Assembly: GCF_018449525.1 (NCBI RefSeq)
Contig: NZ_JAAVUS010000002.1
Coordinates: forward strand, 496,001 to 560,000
Length of the DNA: 64,000 nucleotides
DNA from: Bradyrhizobium sp. dw_78
Lineage (GTDB): Bacteria; Pseudomonadota; Alphaproteobacteria; Rhizobiales; Xanthobacteraceae
Direction of reading: 5' to 3'
Positions 33,775-40,857 of the stretch are shown here, in pieces. Position numbers and translations under genes: made by a program. The notes under the pieces were generated by a model. That model was not told where the DNA came from. It did no database searches and saw only the letters and a program-made list of their open reading frames with translations. The first letter of the stretch is position 1; every line of letters begins with the position of its first letter.

Positions 33775-35657
33775 TCGGCGGTCTCGATCCGGGAGGTGAG
33801 CGAGGCAGGCTTCGATAGTTTGGGCCGGCGGCGGTTGCGGATCGTCTCCAGCATCCCGACGATGCCCTTCGGAAACGCGACGACGATCAGAACGATAAAG
33901 GCGCCAAGCACCAGTTTTGAAAGATCGGTCCGGCTCACCAGCCAGATATTGAGCGCCTTGTAGACGATCGCGCCGACGACGCCGCCGGAGACGGTCTCGA
34001 CGCCGCCGAGCAGCACCATGACCAGGGCATCGACCGAGAGCGAGATACCGAGGCTATCCGGAAATACGCTGCCTTTGAGATAGGCGAACAACGCGCCCGC
34101 AATGCCTGCGACGGTGCCCGCGATCACGAAGGCGGTCCACTGAATGCGCTTGCCGTCGATGCCGATGGCCTCGCCGCGCAACGGCGAGTCGCGCGTCGCC
34201 CGCAGCGCATAGCCGAACGGAGAGAATACGATGATCCGCAGCGCGATGACCGCAAGTGCCGCGATACCGATCGACAGCCAGTAGAAATGCGAAGGGCTCG
34301 CCGCCCACCGCTCCGGCCATACGCCGAGGATACCGTTGTCGCCGCCCGTTACCGCCACCCACTGGAATGCGATCGACCAGACGATCTGCGCGAAGGCGAG
34401 CGTCAGCATCGCGAAATAGACGCCGGACAATTGAACGGCGAAGACCCCGAACACCGCCGCGCCGAGACAACCCAATAGCGGGCCAAGCAGCAGGCAAACG
34501 ATCATCGGCAGGCCGGCCATCTTGGCGAGCAACGCCACGCCATAGGCGCCAAGACCAAAATAGGCGGCGTGACCGAACGACGCGAGCCCGCCCACCGCCA
34601 TCAGGAAATGCAGGCTCACGGCGAAAATCACGAAGATCGCGATCTCCGACCCGACCGTCAGCGCATAATTGCCGCCGACCAGCGGCAGCCCAGCCGCCAG
34701 CGCCAATGCGGCGATCGCGGCCAAGCGTTCGCCTGACGTCAGCGGCCGCCAGGGATTCACCGTCAACCCCGGCGTGCGGCGCGCCGGCGCTTCCTGCTTG
34801 CCGAACAATCCCCAGGGCCGCACGATCAGAACCGCGGCCATCACCAGGAATACCAGGATGATCGATATTTTCGGGAAAATCAGGATGCCGAACGCGTTGA
34901 GTTCGGACACCAGCACCGCCGCGACAAACGCGCCGACGATGCTGCCGAGGCCGCCGATCACCACCACCACGAACACGTCGACGATGATCTGCAAGTCCAG
35001 CGCGTGATTGACCGCGTCGCGCGGAATCTGCAACGCGCCGCCGAGTGCTGCGAGAAATACGCCGACGGCGAACACGCTGGTGAACAGCCATTTCTGATTA
35101 ACGCCGAGCGCCGCGACCATGTCGCGGTCCTGCGTCGCCGCGCGCACCAGCACGCCCCAGCGCGTGCGCTGGAACAACAGCCACAGGATTCCGAGCACGA
35201 CCGGGCCGAGCACGATCAGGAACAGATCGTAGCTTGGAATATTCTGGCCGAAGAAATCGACCGCGCCTCTGAAACCCGGCGCGCGGCGGCCCAGTAGATC
35301 GCTCGGTCCCCAGATCAGGACCACCAGATCCTCGACCATCAGCGTCAAACCGAAGGTCGCCAGCAGTTGAAACAGTTCGGGCGCATGATAAATCCGCCGC
35401 AACAGCACCATTTCGACCAGCACGCCGATCAGCGCGACAATCACCGCCGCAACAACGATGCCGCCCCAAAATCCGATCGCGCCGGAAAACTGCTCGGTCA
35501 ACGTGAACGCGACATAGGCGCCGAGCATGTAGAACGCCCCATGCGCGAAATTAACGATCCGCGTCACGCCAAAGATGATTGACAGGCCCGATGCGACCAG
35601 AAACAGCGACGCCGCGCTGGCCAGACCTGTCAGGAACTGAACGATGTAAAAGGCCAT
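33771..35657 (-). CDS. fused LivH-LivM permease
   Basis: 628 residues from ATG 35657; the in-frame extension to 35720 is rejected. The first half (to about residue 290) is LivH-like (SLFLVASGLSIIFGVTRIVNFAHGAFYMLGAY, GGLGSIVGAFV), and the second half (from about residue 310) is LivM-like (VSLHFLMAVGGLASFGHAAYFGLGAYGVAL, GGVETVSGGVVGA). Separate LivH and LivM are the rule; fused forms occur in some catabolic importers. It is followed by livG and livF. Confidence 0.9.
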   Translation of the reverse strand: MAFYIVQFLTGLASAASLFLVASGLSIIFGVTRIVNFAHGAFYMLGAYVAFTLTEQFSGAIGFWGGIVVAAVIVALIGVLVEMVLLRRIYHAPELFQLLATFGLTLMVEDLVVLIWGPSDLLGRRAPGFRGAVDFFGQNIPSYDLFLIVLGPVVLGILWLLFQRTRWGVLVRAATQDRDMVAALGVNQKWLFTSVFAVGVFLAALGGALQIPRDAVNHALDLQIIVDVFVVVVIGGLGSIVGAFVAAVLVSELNAFGILIFPKISIILVFLVMAAVLIVRPWGLFGKQEAPARRTPGLTVNPWRPLTSGERLAAIAALALAAGLPLVGGNYALTVGSEIAIFVIFAVSLHFLMAVGGLASFGHAAYFGLGAYGVALLAKMAGLPMIVCLLLGPLLGCLGAAVFGVFAVQLSGVYFAMLTLAFAQIVWSIAFQWVAVTGGDNGILGVWPERWAASPSHFYWLSIGIAALAVIALRIIVFSPFGYALRATRDSPLRGEAIGIDGKRIQWTAFVIAGTVAGIAGALFAYLKGSVFPDSLGISLSVDALVMVLLGGVETVSGGVVGAIVYKALNIWLVSRTDLSKLVLGAFIVLIVVAFPKGIVGMLETIRNRRRPKLSKPASLTSRIETAE

Positions 35658-35692
35658 CGGCGGTCCGCGGTACCCAGTTTTCAGTACAATGG

Positions 35693-35792
35693 CTTCATCC
35701 TTCGAGACGGCGCTTCGCACCTCCCCAGGATGAAGAGTTCTTGACCCTCATGGCAAGCAGCGCGGCAAGGCCGCGCGACTCGTACCATGAGG
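35693..35792. repeat. two inverted repeats between the permease and binding protein genes
   Basis: Arms CTTCATCCT (35693-35701) and AGGATGAAG (35727-35735) form the first element, with GACGGCGCTTCGCACC in its loop. The second has arms CCTCATGG (35746-35753) and CCATGAGG (35785-35792), enclosing an inner stem GCGCGGC/GCCGCGC (35760-35766, 35770-35776). Both resemble short palindromic repeats found between genes in this family. They could lower the expression of the permease relative to the binding protein. Confidence 0.7.
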
Positions 35793-35826
35793 CGTTCGGA
35801 ATCAAGGTCATCAACTGACCTGTTCC

Positions 35827-37032
35827 TCACTCCTTCGGGCGAAGTTTCTCGACTTCCGCATCGCTCGGCAGATAGTCGGAGCCTTTGCGATAGGAGTTGT
35901 CGACCATGATGCCCTTGCCGTCTTTCAGCGCCGTCTTGCCGACGAACGCGCCCAGCGTCGACTGATGGTCGATCTTGCGGAAGGTGATCTCGCCGAATGG
36001 GGACGGCACGGCGATCCCCTCCGCCGCCTCGACCAGTTTCTCCGGATCGGTCGATCCCGCCTTGGTGAGAATGGCTGCGGCCGCCTTGATGGTCTCGTAG
36101 CCGACGATCGAGCCCAGCCGCGGATAGTCGTTGTACTTGGCCTGATAGGCTTTCAGGAACGCCTCGTGCTCCGGCGTGTTGATGCTGTACCAGGGATAGC
36201 CCGTGACGATCCAGCCCTCGGGCGTTTCATCCTTTAGCGGATCGAGATATTCCGGCTCGCCGGTCAGGAAGCTGACCACCGTGCGATCCTTGAACAGGCC
36301 GCGGGTGTTGCCTTCGCGCACGAACTTGACGAGATCGGCGCCGAAGGTGACGTTGAGGATGGCATCCGGCTTGGCTTCGGCAAGAGCCTGCACGACCGGA
36401 CCGGCGTCGATCTTGCCCTGCGGCGGCCACTGCTCGTTGACCCACTCGATGTCGGGCCGCTTTTTCGCCATCAGCGCCTTGAACACCGCAACCGCAGACT
36501 GGCCGTATTCATAGTTCGGCGCGATCGTCGCCCAGCGCTTGGCCGGCAGCTTTGCGGCTTCCTCCACCAGCATCGCCGCCTGCATGTAGTTGGAAGGACG
36601 CAGCCGGAACGTATAGCGATTACCCTTCGACCAGGTGACGGCGTCGGTCAGGGGCTCGGCCGCGAGGAAGAAGACCTTCTTCTGATTGGCGAAATCGCTC
36701 ACCGCAAGACCGATATTGGAGAGAAACGTACCGGCCAGCATCGCAACATTCTCGCTCGACACCAGTTCGTTGGCGGCGGTCTGCGCATCGGCCGGCTTGC
36801 CGCCATCGTCCTTCGAGATCACGACGAGCTTCTTGCCATTGATACCGCCGGCGGCGTTGATTTCCTCGACCGCGAGCTGCCAGCCCTTGCGGTAAGGATC
36901 GGTGAAGGCCGGCAACAGCGAATAGCTGTTGATCTCGCCGATCTTGATCTCGCTCTGCGCCATGGCGGAATTCGCCATGCCGGCGACCGCGATCGCCAGT
37001 ACCGCTCCTATGAAATATCCGCTCCGTCGCAT
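35827..37032 (-). CDS. Liv-type ABC transporter substrate-binding protein (second set)
   Basis: 401 residues with a signal peptide (AVAGMANSAMA-QSE). The mature start IKIGEINSYSLLPAFTDPYRKGWQLAVEEINAAGG and the later GTFLSNIGLAVSDFANQKKV are Peripla_BP_6. It is upstream of the fused permease and downstream of the AA_synth gene, so probably the hnr-UPF0280-AA_synth-binding-protein-permease-livG-livF-marR row is one long operon. This makes the transporter part of the nicotinate locus, likely for nicotinate or 6-hydroxynicotinate. Confidence 0.9.
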   Translation of the reverse strand: MRRSGYFIGAVLAIAVAGMANSAMAQSEIKIGEINSYSLLPAFTDPYRKGWQLAVEEINAAGGINGKKLVVISKDDGGKPADAQTAANELVSSENVAMLAGTFLSNIGLAVSDFANQKKVFFLAAEPLTDAVTWSKGNRYTFRLRPSNYMQAAMLVEEAAKLPAKRWATIAPNYEYGQSAVAVFKALMAKKRPDIEWVNEQWPPQGKIDAGPVVQALAEAKPDAILNVTFGADLVKFVREGNTRGLFKDRTVVSFLTGEPEYLDPLKDETPEGWIVTGYPWYSINTPEHEAFLKAYQAKYNDYPRLGSIVGYETIKAAAAILTKAGSTDPEKLVEAAEGIAVPSPFGEITFRKIDHQSTLGAFVGKTALKDGKGIMVDNSYRKGSDYLPSDAEVEKLRPKE

Positions 37033-37056
37033 CCCTTGCCTCCAATGTTGAAGAGA

Positions 37057-37641
37057 TTATCTCAGACCGTCTTCACCCTTGATCTCGGCGGTCGTCAGGC
37101 CGCCGACCCGGGGCAACGGCCTGCCGCTGTCGGTGACGGCGACCGCCACCATGATCTCGTTGGCGCGCGGCGCATCGTTGATCTGCACCTCCATGCCGTC
37201 GAAATGGCTGCGCACGAAAGCCGCATCCTTGTGACCGAGCGGAATATCCAGCGTCGTTCCCGGCCCGCTCCGCTTCTTCGACGACGGGATCAAAGCCGCG
37301 CCCTTGCTCAAGACCTTGCGCACCGGCGTGCCCATTTTCGGATGCAAGATCGCGGCCGCATGCTCAAGCTCGCCGTTTTCGCCGACCGCAGCCGCCTTGC
37401 CATAGCTATGCGCCTTGGCGCCGTCGATCCCGAGCGCGGCGACCGCTCTTTTCGAGAGCAGTTCGCCGAGTTCCTCGCCGATGGCGATCAGGGGCGAAAG
37501 GTCTTCGACATAGCGGCCCGCGAACGGGTTCTCGATCACCGCGATCGCCGCCGCGCGCCGGGTCGGCGGCGCGATGGTCTTTCCCATCTCCAGATGGGTT
37601 TCCTCGACCACCGTGACGATCTTGCGAATGACGGCATTCAT
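37057..37641 (-). CDS. AA_synth (amino acid synthesis) family protein
   Basis: 194 residues. The N-terminal RKIVTVVEETHLEMGKTIAPPTRRAAAIAVIENPFAGRY and the C-terminal PLPRVGGL pattern fit the family named amino acid synthesis protein (PF06684), whose biochemical role is unknown to me. It lies 36 bases after UPF0280 and upstream of the binding protein gene on the same strand. Its repeated placement with UPF0280 in such clusters suggests an enzyme or helper for ring-derived intermediates; no function is proposed. Confidence 0.75.
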   Translation of the reverse strand: MNAVIRKIVTVVEETHLEMGKTIAPPTRRAAAIAVIENPFAGRYVEDLSPLIAIGEELGELLSKRAVAALGIDGAKAHSYGKAAAVGENGELEHAAAILHPKMGTPVRKVLSKGAALIPSSKKRSGPGTTLDIPLGHKDAAFVRSHFDGMEVQINDAPRANEIMVAVAVTDSGRPLPRVGGLTTAEIKGEDGLR

Positions 37642-37677
37642 GGCCTTCCCCCTCGTTCCCTGATTTTGACGACGATC

Positions 37678-38589
37678 TCAGGCATCCGCCAGCTCTTTTA
37701 CCGCATTGGCGGGAAAGCGTCGCGCCAGCCCGCGTTCGCCAGCCGTCTTGGCCGTGACGATGACCGTCTCACCGTGCAGCCGGAGCGCGGCGGCTTCAAT
37801 TAACCCTTCGGCGAGTACCGCGCGTGCGCGGGCCGCACCGGCTTCGAGAGCTGCCTCGATTTCCCAAGGCGACAGCGGGCCAACATCGCGGGTCACAAGA
37901 CGTTGGCCGAGATCGCTATCGGGCTGCAAATCCTGCGCCGGGCAGCGGATGATGGCGGGATGGCCGGGCAGATCGACGGCGTTGGCGATGATGGTCGCGG
38001 CGGCGTCGGCCTGCGAGGCGGCTCTGGCCAGCACCGTGACAGCATCGGCAATGCCGAGCGAGAAGCTGCGCCCATGACGTCCGCTGGTCGCAACCCCGCG
38101 CGAGGGATCGTCCGCATCGATGGTCATCGTGTGCAGCACGCCTTGCCGGTCCGGCCGGTCCATCAGACCGACCGTAAAATGCTGGCCGCGCGCCAGATGC
38201 AGCGCGATGTCGCCGCCATTGTTGACATAGGCGCGCTCAAGCTCGGCGGCGCGCACCATCGCGCCGAGGATTTCCTCCGCCACGCTGCCGGCCACCGCCG
38301 CCATCGGCGTGACGAACTGACCGGCGGCAAATGGCGCCACCGCCGCATGCATGCGGCGCGCGACGATCCCCTTCGGCACGCACCGCGCAGGATCGACAGC
38401 CTTGCGCAATTCCGCCAGTTCCGCGCAGAGTTCGTCCAGCAAACCCGTGAAACGCCGGGCCGCGGCTTCGTAGGCCGCGCGTATATCGGCATCCTTCCCG
38501 TTGGCCTCGACGATCAGATCGATCGGGCCGTCCTGCAAATGCAACCGCTTGCCGTCGGAAAGAAGCGCGATTTGCGGCAACCGTTTCAT
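37678..38589 (-). CDS. UPF0280 family protein (ApbE superfamily), candidate flavin transferase for Hnr
   Basis: 303 residues from ATG 38589, which overlaps the hnr stop as ATGA. Motifs are AAVAGSVAEEILGA, YVNNGGDIALHLARG, GVATSGRHGRSFSLGIADAVTVLA and ADAAATIIANAV; the NNGGDI and TSG..HS...ADAVTV..A..ADAAAT pattern is shared with UPF0280, which COG2122 places in the ApbE superfamily. ApbE enzymes attach FMN to proteins. The coupling to hnr, whose E. barkeri homologue carries covalent flavin, makes it a natural candidate maturation enzyme for Hnr. That step is inference. Confidence 0.8.
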   Translation of the reverse strand: MKRLPQIALLSDGKRLHLQDGPIDLIVEANGKDADIRAAYEAAARRFTGLLDELCAELAELRKAVDPARCVPKGIVARRMHAAVAPFAAGQFVTPMAAVAGSVAEEILGAMVRAAELERAYVNNGGDIALHLARGQHFTVGLMDRPDRQGVLHTMTIDADDPSRGVATSGRHGRSFSLGIADAVTVLARAASQADAAATIIANAVDLPGHPAIIRCPAQDLQPDSDLGQRLVTRDVGPLSPWEIEAALEAGAARARAVLAEGLIEAAALRLHGETVIVTAKTAGERGLARRFPANAVKELADA

Positions 38590-40046
38590 GTGCGCCATCC
38601 CAGCGCCGGCCGCGGCCACGGCACCTGGCGGATTTCCGTGCTATCCTTCAACGACGACAGCGGACGCACATAATCCATGTGGCCGCCCAGCGCCGCATAA
38701 TCCGACAGCCGCAGCGTGAACTCGATCGGCGCTACCAGCGCCGGGGTCGGCACATAGCCGAAGGCGCCTGACGGCATCTGCGTGACATCGACCATGAAGG
38801 TGATGCCGCCGCCCGGCCAGACATAGACCGGCGCGCCGCCGCTCGTGACCCGGGTCAGGGCGTCCTTGACCGACCGCGTCAGGCGCACCGGATTATCGGT
38901 GACGCCGGCCCGCAGCGAGCCGCCGGCGCCGGCCATGAACATGACCGTACACAGCGCGGGCTCGCAGTTTTCCTGAATCCGCTCGACCGACAATCTAAGC
39001 GCGGCCGGCATCTCCGTCTCGACCGGCCGCAGCGCCTCGTCGAGACGGTAATAGGCGGCATGTTCGCCCGTGGTCGAGACCATCAGCATGGTCAAGCCCG
39101 GACGCGCCGTCTTCGGATCGAACGGCCCCAGTACGGACAACGGATCGGAAATCTGGGTACCGCCCCAGCCGGTGCCGGGCTCGGCCACCTGGAAGTAACG
39201 GCCGGGCGTCGAACGCCGGCCCTTCATCTTGATGCCGGTGTCGGCGATGTCGAGCAGCTTGCCGGCCTGATGCTCCGAAAGAACACCGGTAATGTGGTCA
39301 TCCACCACGACGACTTCGTCGACCTTGCCGAGCCATTGCTTGGCGAACATGCCGATCGTCGCCGAGCCGCAGCCGACCCGCATCCGTTCTTCCGCCATGC
39401 CGTTGACGACAGGCGGACGGCCTGCCTGAATGACCACCGTGGCGCCGCCATCGATGGTGACCTCGACGGGCTTGCAGTTGCTCAAATCCATCAGCGCGTC
39501 GCAGGTGACACGGCCTTCCTTCTTCGAGCCGCCGGTCAGATGATGCACGCCGCCGAGCGACAGCATCTGCGAACCATATTCGCTGGTGGTGACATGGCCC
39601 ACGGCCTCGCCTTGCACCCTGACGGCTGCCGTCTCGGGGCCGAGATAGCGGTCGGTATCGATCTTCACCTTGACGCCGCAATAGCTGAAAATGCCTTCGG
39701 TCACGACAGTGACCATGTCGACGCCGTCGAGTTCAGATGACACGATAAAGGGCGCCGGCTTGTAATCGGGATAGGTGGTGCCGGCGCCGATCGCGGTGAC
39801 GAACAGGCTCGGTTCACGAACGATGGAGCCATCCCAATCGCCGCTGGCCTGAAACGGCACCAGCCGTCCGCCATGCGACACCGTCCGTTCCAGCACGATA
39901 TGCGGATCGACCCGCACCAGTTCGCCGTTGTGATTGGCATAGCGGTCGCAAGCCCCCGCCGCGCCCGGCTTGATGTAGCACATCACCGGGCAGGCATCGC
40001 AACGGATCTTGTCGCCCGAAGCAGCACTCGTGATATCAGTCGTCAT
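38586..40046 (-). CDS. hnr: 6-hydroxynicotinate reductase
   Basis: 486 residues from ATG 40046. The N-terminus has a cysteine cluster, Cys16, Cys19, Cys23 and Cys33 (CDACPVMC then GAAGAC), suited to a [4Fe-4S] site, with further cysteines downstream. The rest reads like Hnr of Eubacterium barkeri, which reduces 6-hydroxynicotinate to 1,4,5,6-tetrahydro-6-oxonicotinate using a covalently bound flavin and iron-sulfur clusters. The gene is divergent from nicA, with two palindromes in the gap. The identity rests on recalled similarity plus the context of enamidase and nicotinate hydroxylase; a ring-opening amidohydrolase-like protein was considered and rejected. Confidence 0.82.
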   Translation of the reverse strand: MTTDITSAASGDKIRCDACPVMCYIKPGAAGACDRYANHNGELVRVDPHIVLERTVSHGGRLVPFQASGDWDGSIVREPSLFVTAIGAGTTYPDYKPAPFIVSSELDGVDMVTVVTEGIFSYCGVKVKIDTDRYLGPETAAVRVQGEAVGHVTTSEYGSQMLSLGGVHHLTGGSKKEGRVTCDALMDLSNCKPVEVTIDGGATVVIQAGRPPVVNGMAEERMRVGCGSATIGMFAKQWLGKVDEVVVVDDHITGVLSEHQAGKLLDIADTGIKMKGRRSTPGRYFQVAEPGTGWGGTQISDPLSVLGPFDPKTARPGLTMLMVSTTGEHAAYYRLDEALRPVETEMPAALRLSVERIQENCEPALCTVMFMAGAGGSLRAGVTDNPVRLTRSVKDALTRVTSGGAPVYVWPGGGITFMVDVTQMPSGAFGYVPTPALVAPIEFTLRLSDYAALGGHMDYVRPLSSLKDSTEIRQVPWPRPALGWRT

Positions 40047-40144
40047 CTGCAAACCTGCACATCCGCGTCGCATAGCGGATCAAATCGGTAACGATGCATT
40101 CTGACGCGGCGCGATCATAGCAAATTTTCGCCGCCGGTTCATTT

Positions 40145-40160
40145 CGTTTGTATACGAACG
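40145..40160. promoter_or_regulatory. palindromic operator candidate, site B (hnr side)
   Basis: CGTTTGTATACGAACG is a near-perfect palindrome 99 bases upstream of the hnr start codon. It has the same form as site A and site C. Confidence 0.75.
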
Positions 40161-40296
40161 ATGTTGCGCGGGGTGCCGGGACCTGTCAAGCGCCCTTTCG
40201 GCGCGGGACTGCCGTTGCCGAATAAAAAATCAATTTGCTTACGACTTTGTCCATAAAGCAGGCAAACGCTTGCACGTGCGGGACCGGTTGCTTGCA

Positions 40297-40312
40297 CGTT
40301 TGTATGCAAACG
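40297..40312. promoter_or_regulatory. palindromic operator candidate, site C (nicA side)
   Basis: CGTTTGTATGCAAACG, a near-perfect palindrome, lies 62 bases upstream of the nicA start codon, a usual position for a repressor site. It matches sites A and B in 13 or more of 16 positions. Confidence 0.75.
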
Positions 40313-40374
40313 GTATCTTCGCAAGGGTTTTGCAAGCGATATTGCAAGCGCAAACGCTATAGGGCTCAAGGCGC

Positions 40375-40857
40375 ATGACGCAGACCACGATCCGCCTGAC
40401 CGTCAACGGCGGGATCCACGACGTCGATGCGGCTCCCGACACCGCGCTGCTTTACGTGTTGCGCAACGATCTCGAATTGAACGGACCCAAATATGGTTGC
40501 GGGCTCGGCGAATGCGGCGCCTGCACGGTGTTGATCGACGGCGTCGCGGCGCGCTCCTGCGTGATTCCGATCGAGGGCTGTATCGGCCGCGAGGTCACGA
40601 CCCTCGAGGGCCTCGGCTCGCGCGACCGGCCAGATCCGGTGCAAGAGGCCTTTATCAGGGAGCAGGCGGCGCAATGCGGCTATTGTCTCAACGGCATGAT
40701 CATGAGCACCAGAGCCTTGTTGAATCGTAATCCCCAACCTTCCGAAACCGAGGTGCTGGAGTCACTGCGATATAATCTGTGCCGATGCGGCGCGCATATT
40801 GAAATCATGCGTGCGGCATTGCGCGCTGCCGGCCACGCCGGCGAGGCCCGCGACTGA
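40375..40857 (+). CDS. nicA: nicotinate hydroxylase small (2Fe-2S) subunit, NicA-like
   Basis: 160 residues, near the length of NicA of Pseudomonas putida (about 157). Plant-type 2Fe-2S motif: CGLGECGACTVL plus a later cysteine in ARSCV; second cluster CGYCLNGM and LCRCG. It ends where nicB starts (ATGG/TGATGG overlap by one base). NicA/NicB hydroxylates nicotinate at C6 and passes electrons through heme c in NicB instead of FAD. It has no FAD subunit nearby, consistent with the NicAB type and with the membrane-bound hydroxylase linked to cytochrome c reported for Azorhizobium. Confidence 0.87.
   Translation: MTQTTIRLTVNGGIHDVDAAPDTALLYVLRNDLELNGPKYGCGLGECGACTVLIDGVAARSCVIPIEGCIGREVTTLEGLGSRDRPDPVQEAFIREQAAQCGYCLNGMIMSTRALLNRNPQPSETEVLESLRYNLCRCGAHIEIMRAALRAAGHAGEARD

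Larger units (their letters stand above)
40047..40374. promoter_or_regulatory. divergent hnr/nicA promoter region with two operator candidates
   Basis: The 328-bp gap contains two copies of the 16-bp palindrome (separate entries), 152 bases apart, one near each gene. A pair of TTGCAAGCG direct repeats lies at 40330-40338 and 40342-40350, near the nicA start, and related GCAAACGCTTGCA occurs at 40262-40274. No clear -35/-10 can be fixed by eye. It probably drives both the hnr-led operon and nicAB-pncB. Confidence 0.6.

Noticed and set aside
38586..40046. Ring-opening amidohydrolase (cyanuric acid hydrolase/barbiturase)
   Set aside because: The N-terminal Cys16-Cys19-Cys23-Cys33 cluster and length point to an iron-sulfur protein like Hnr; the three-repeat layout of AtzD was not seen.
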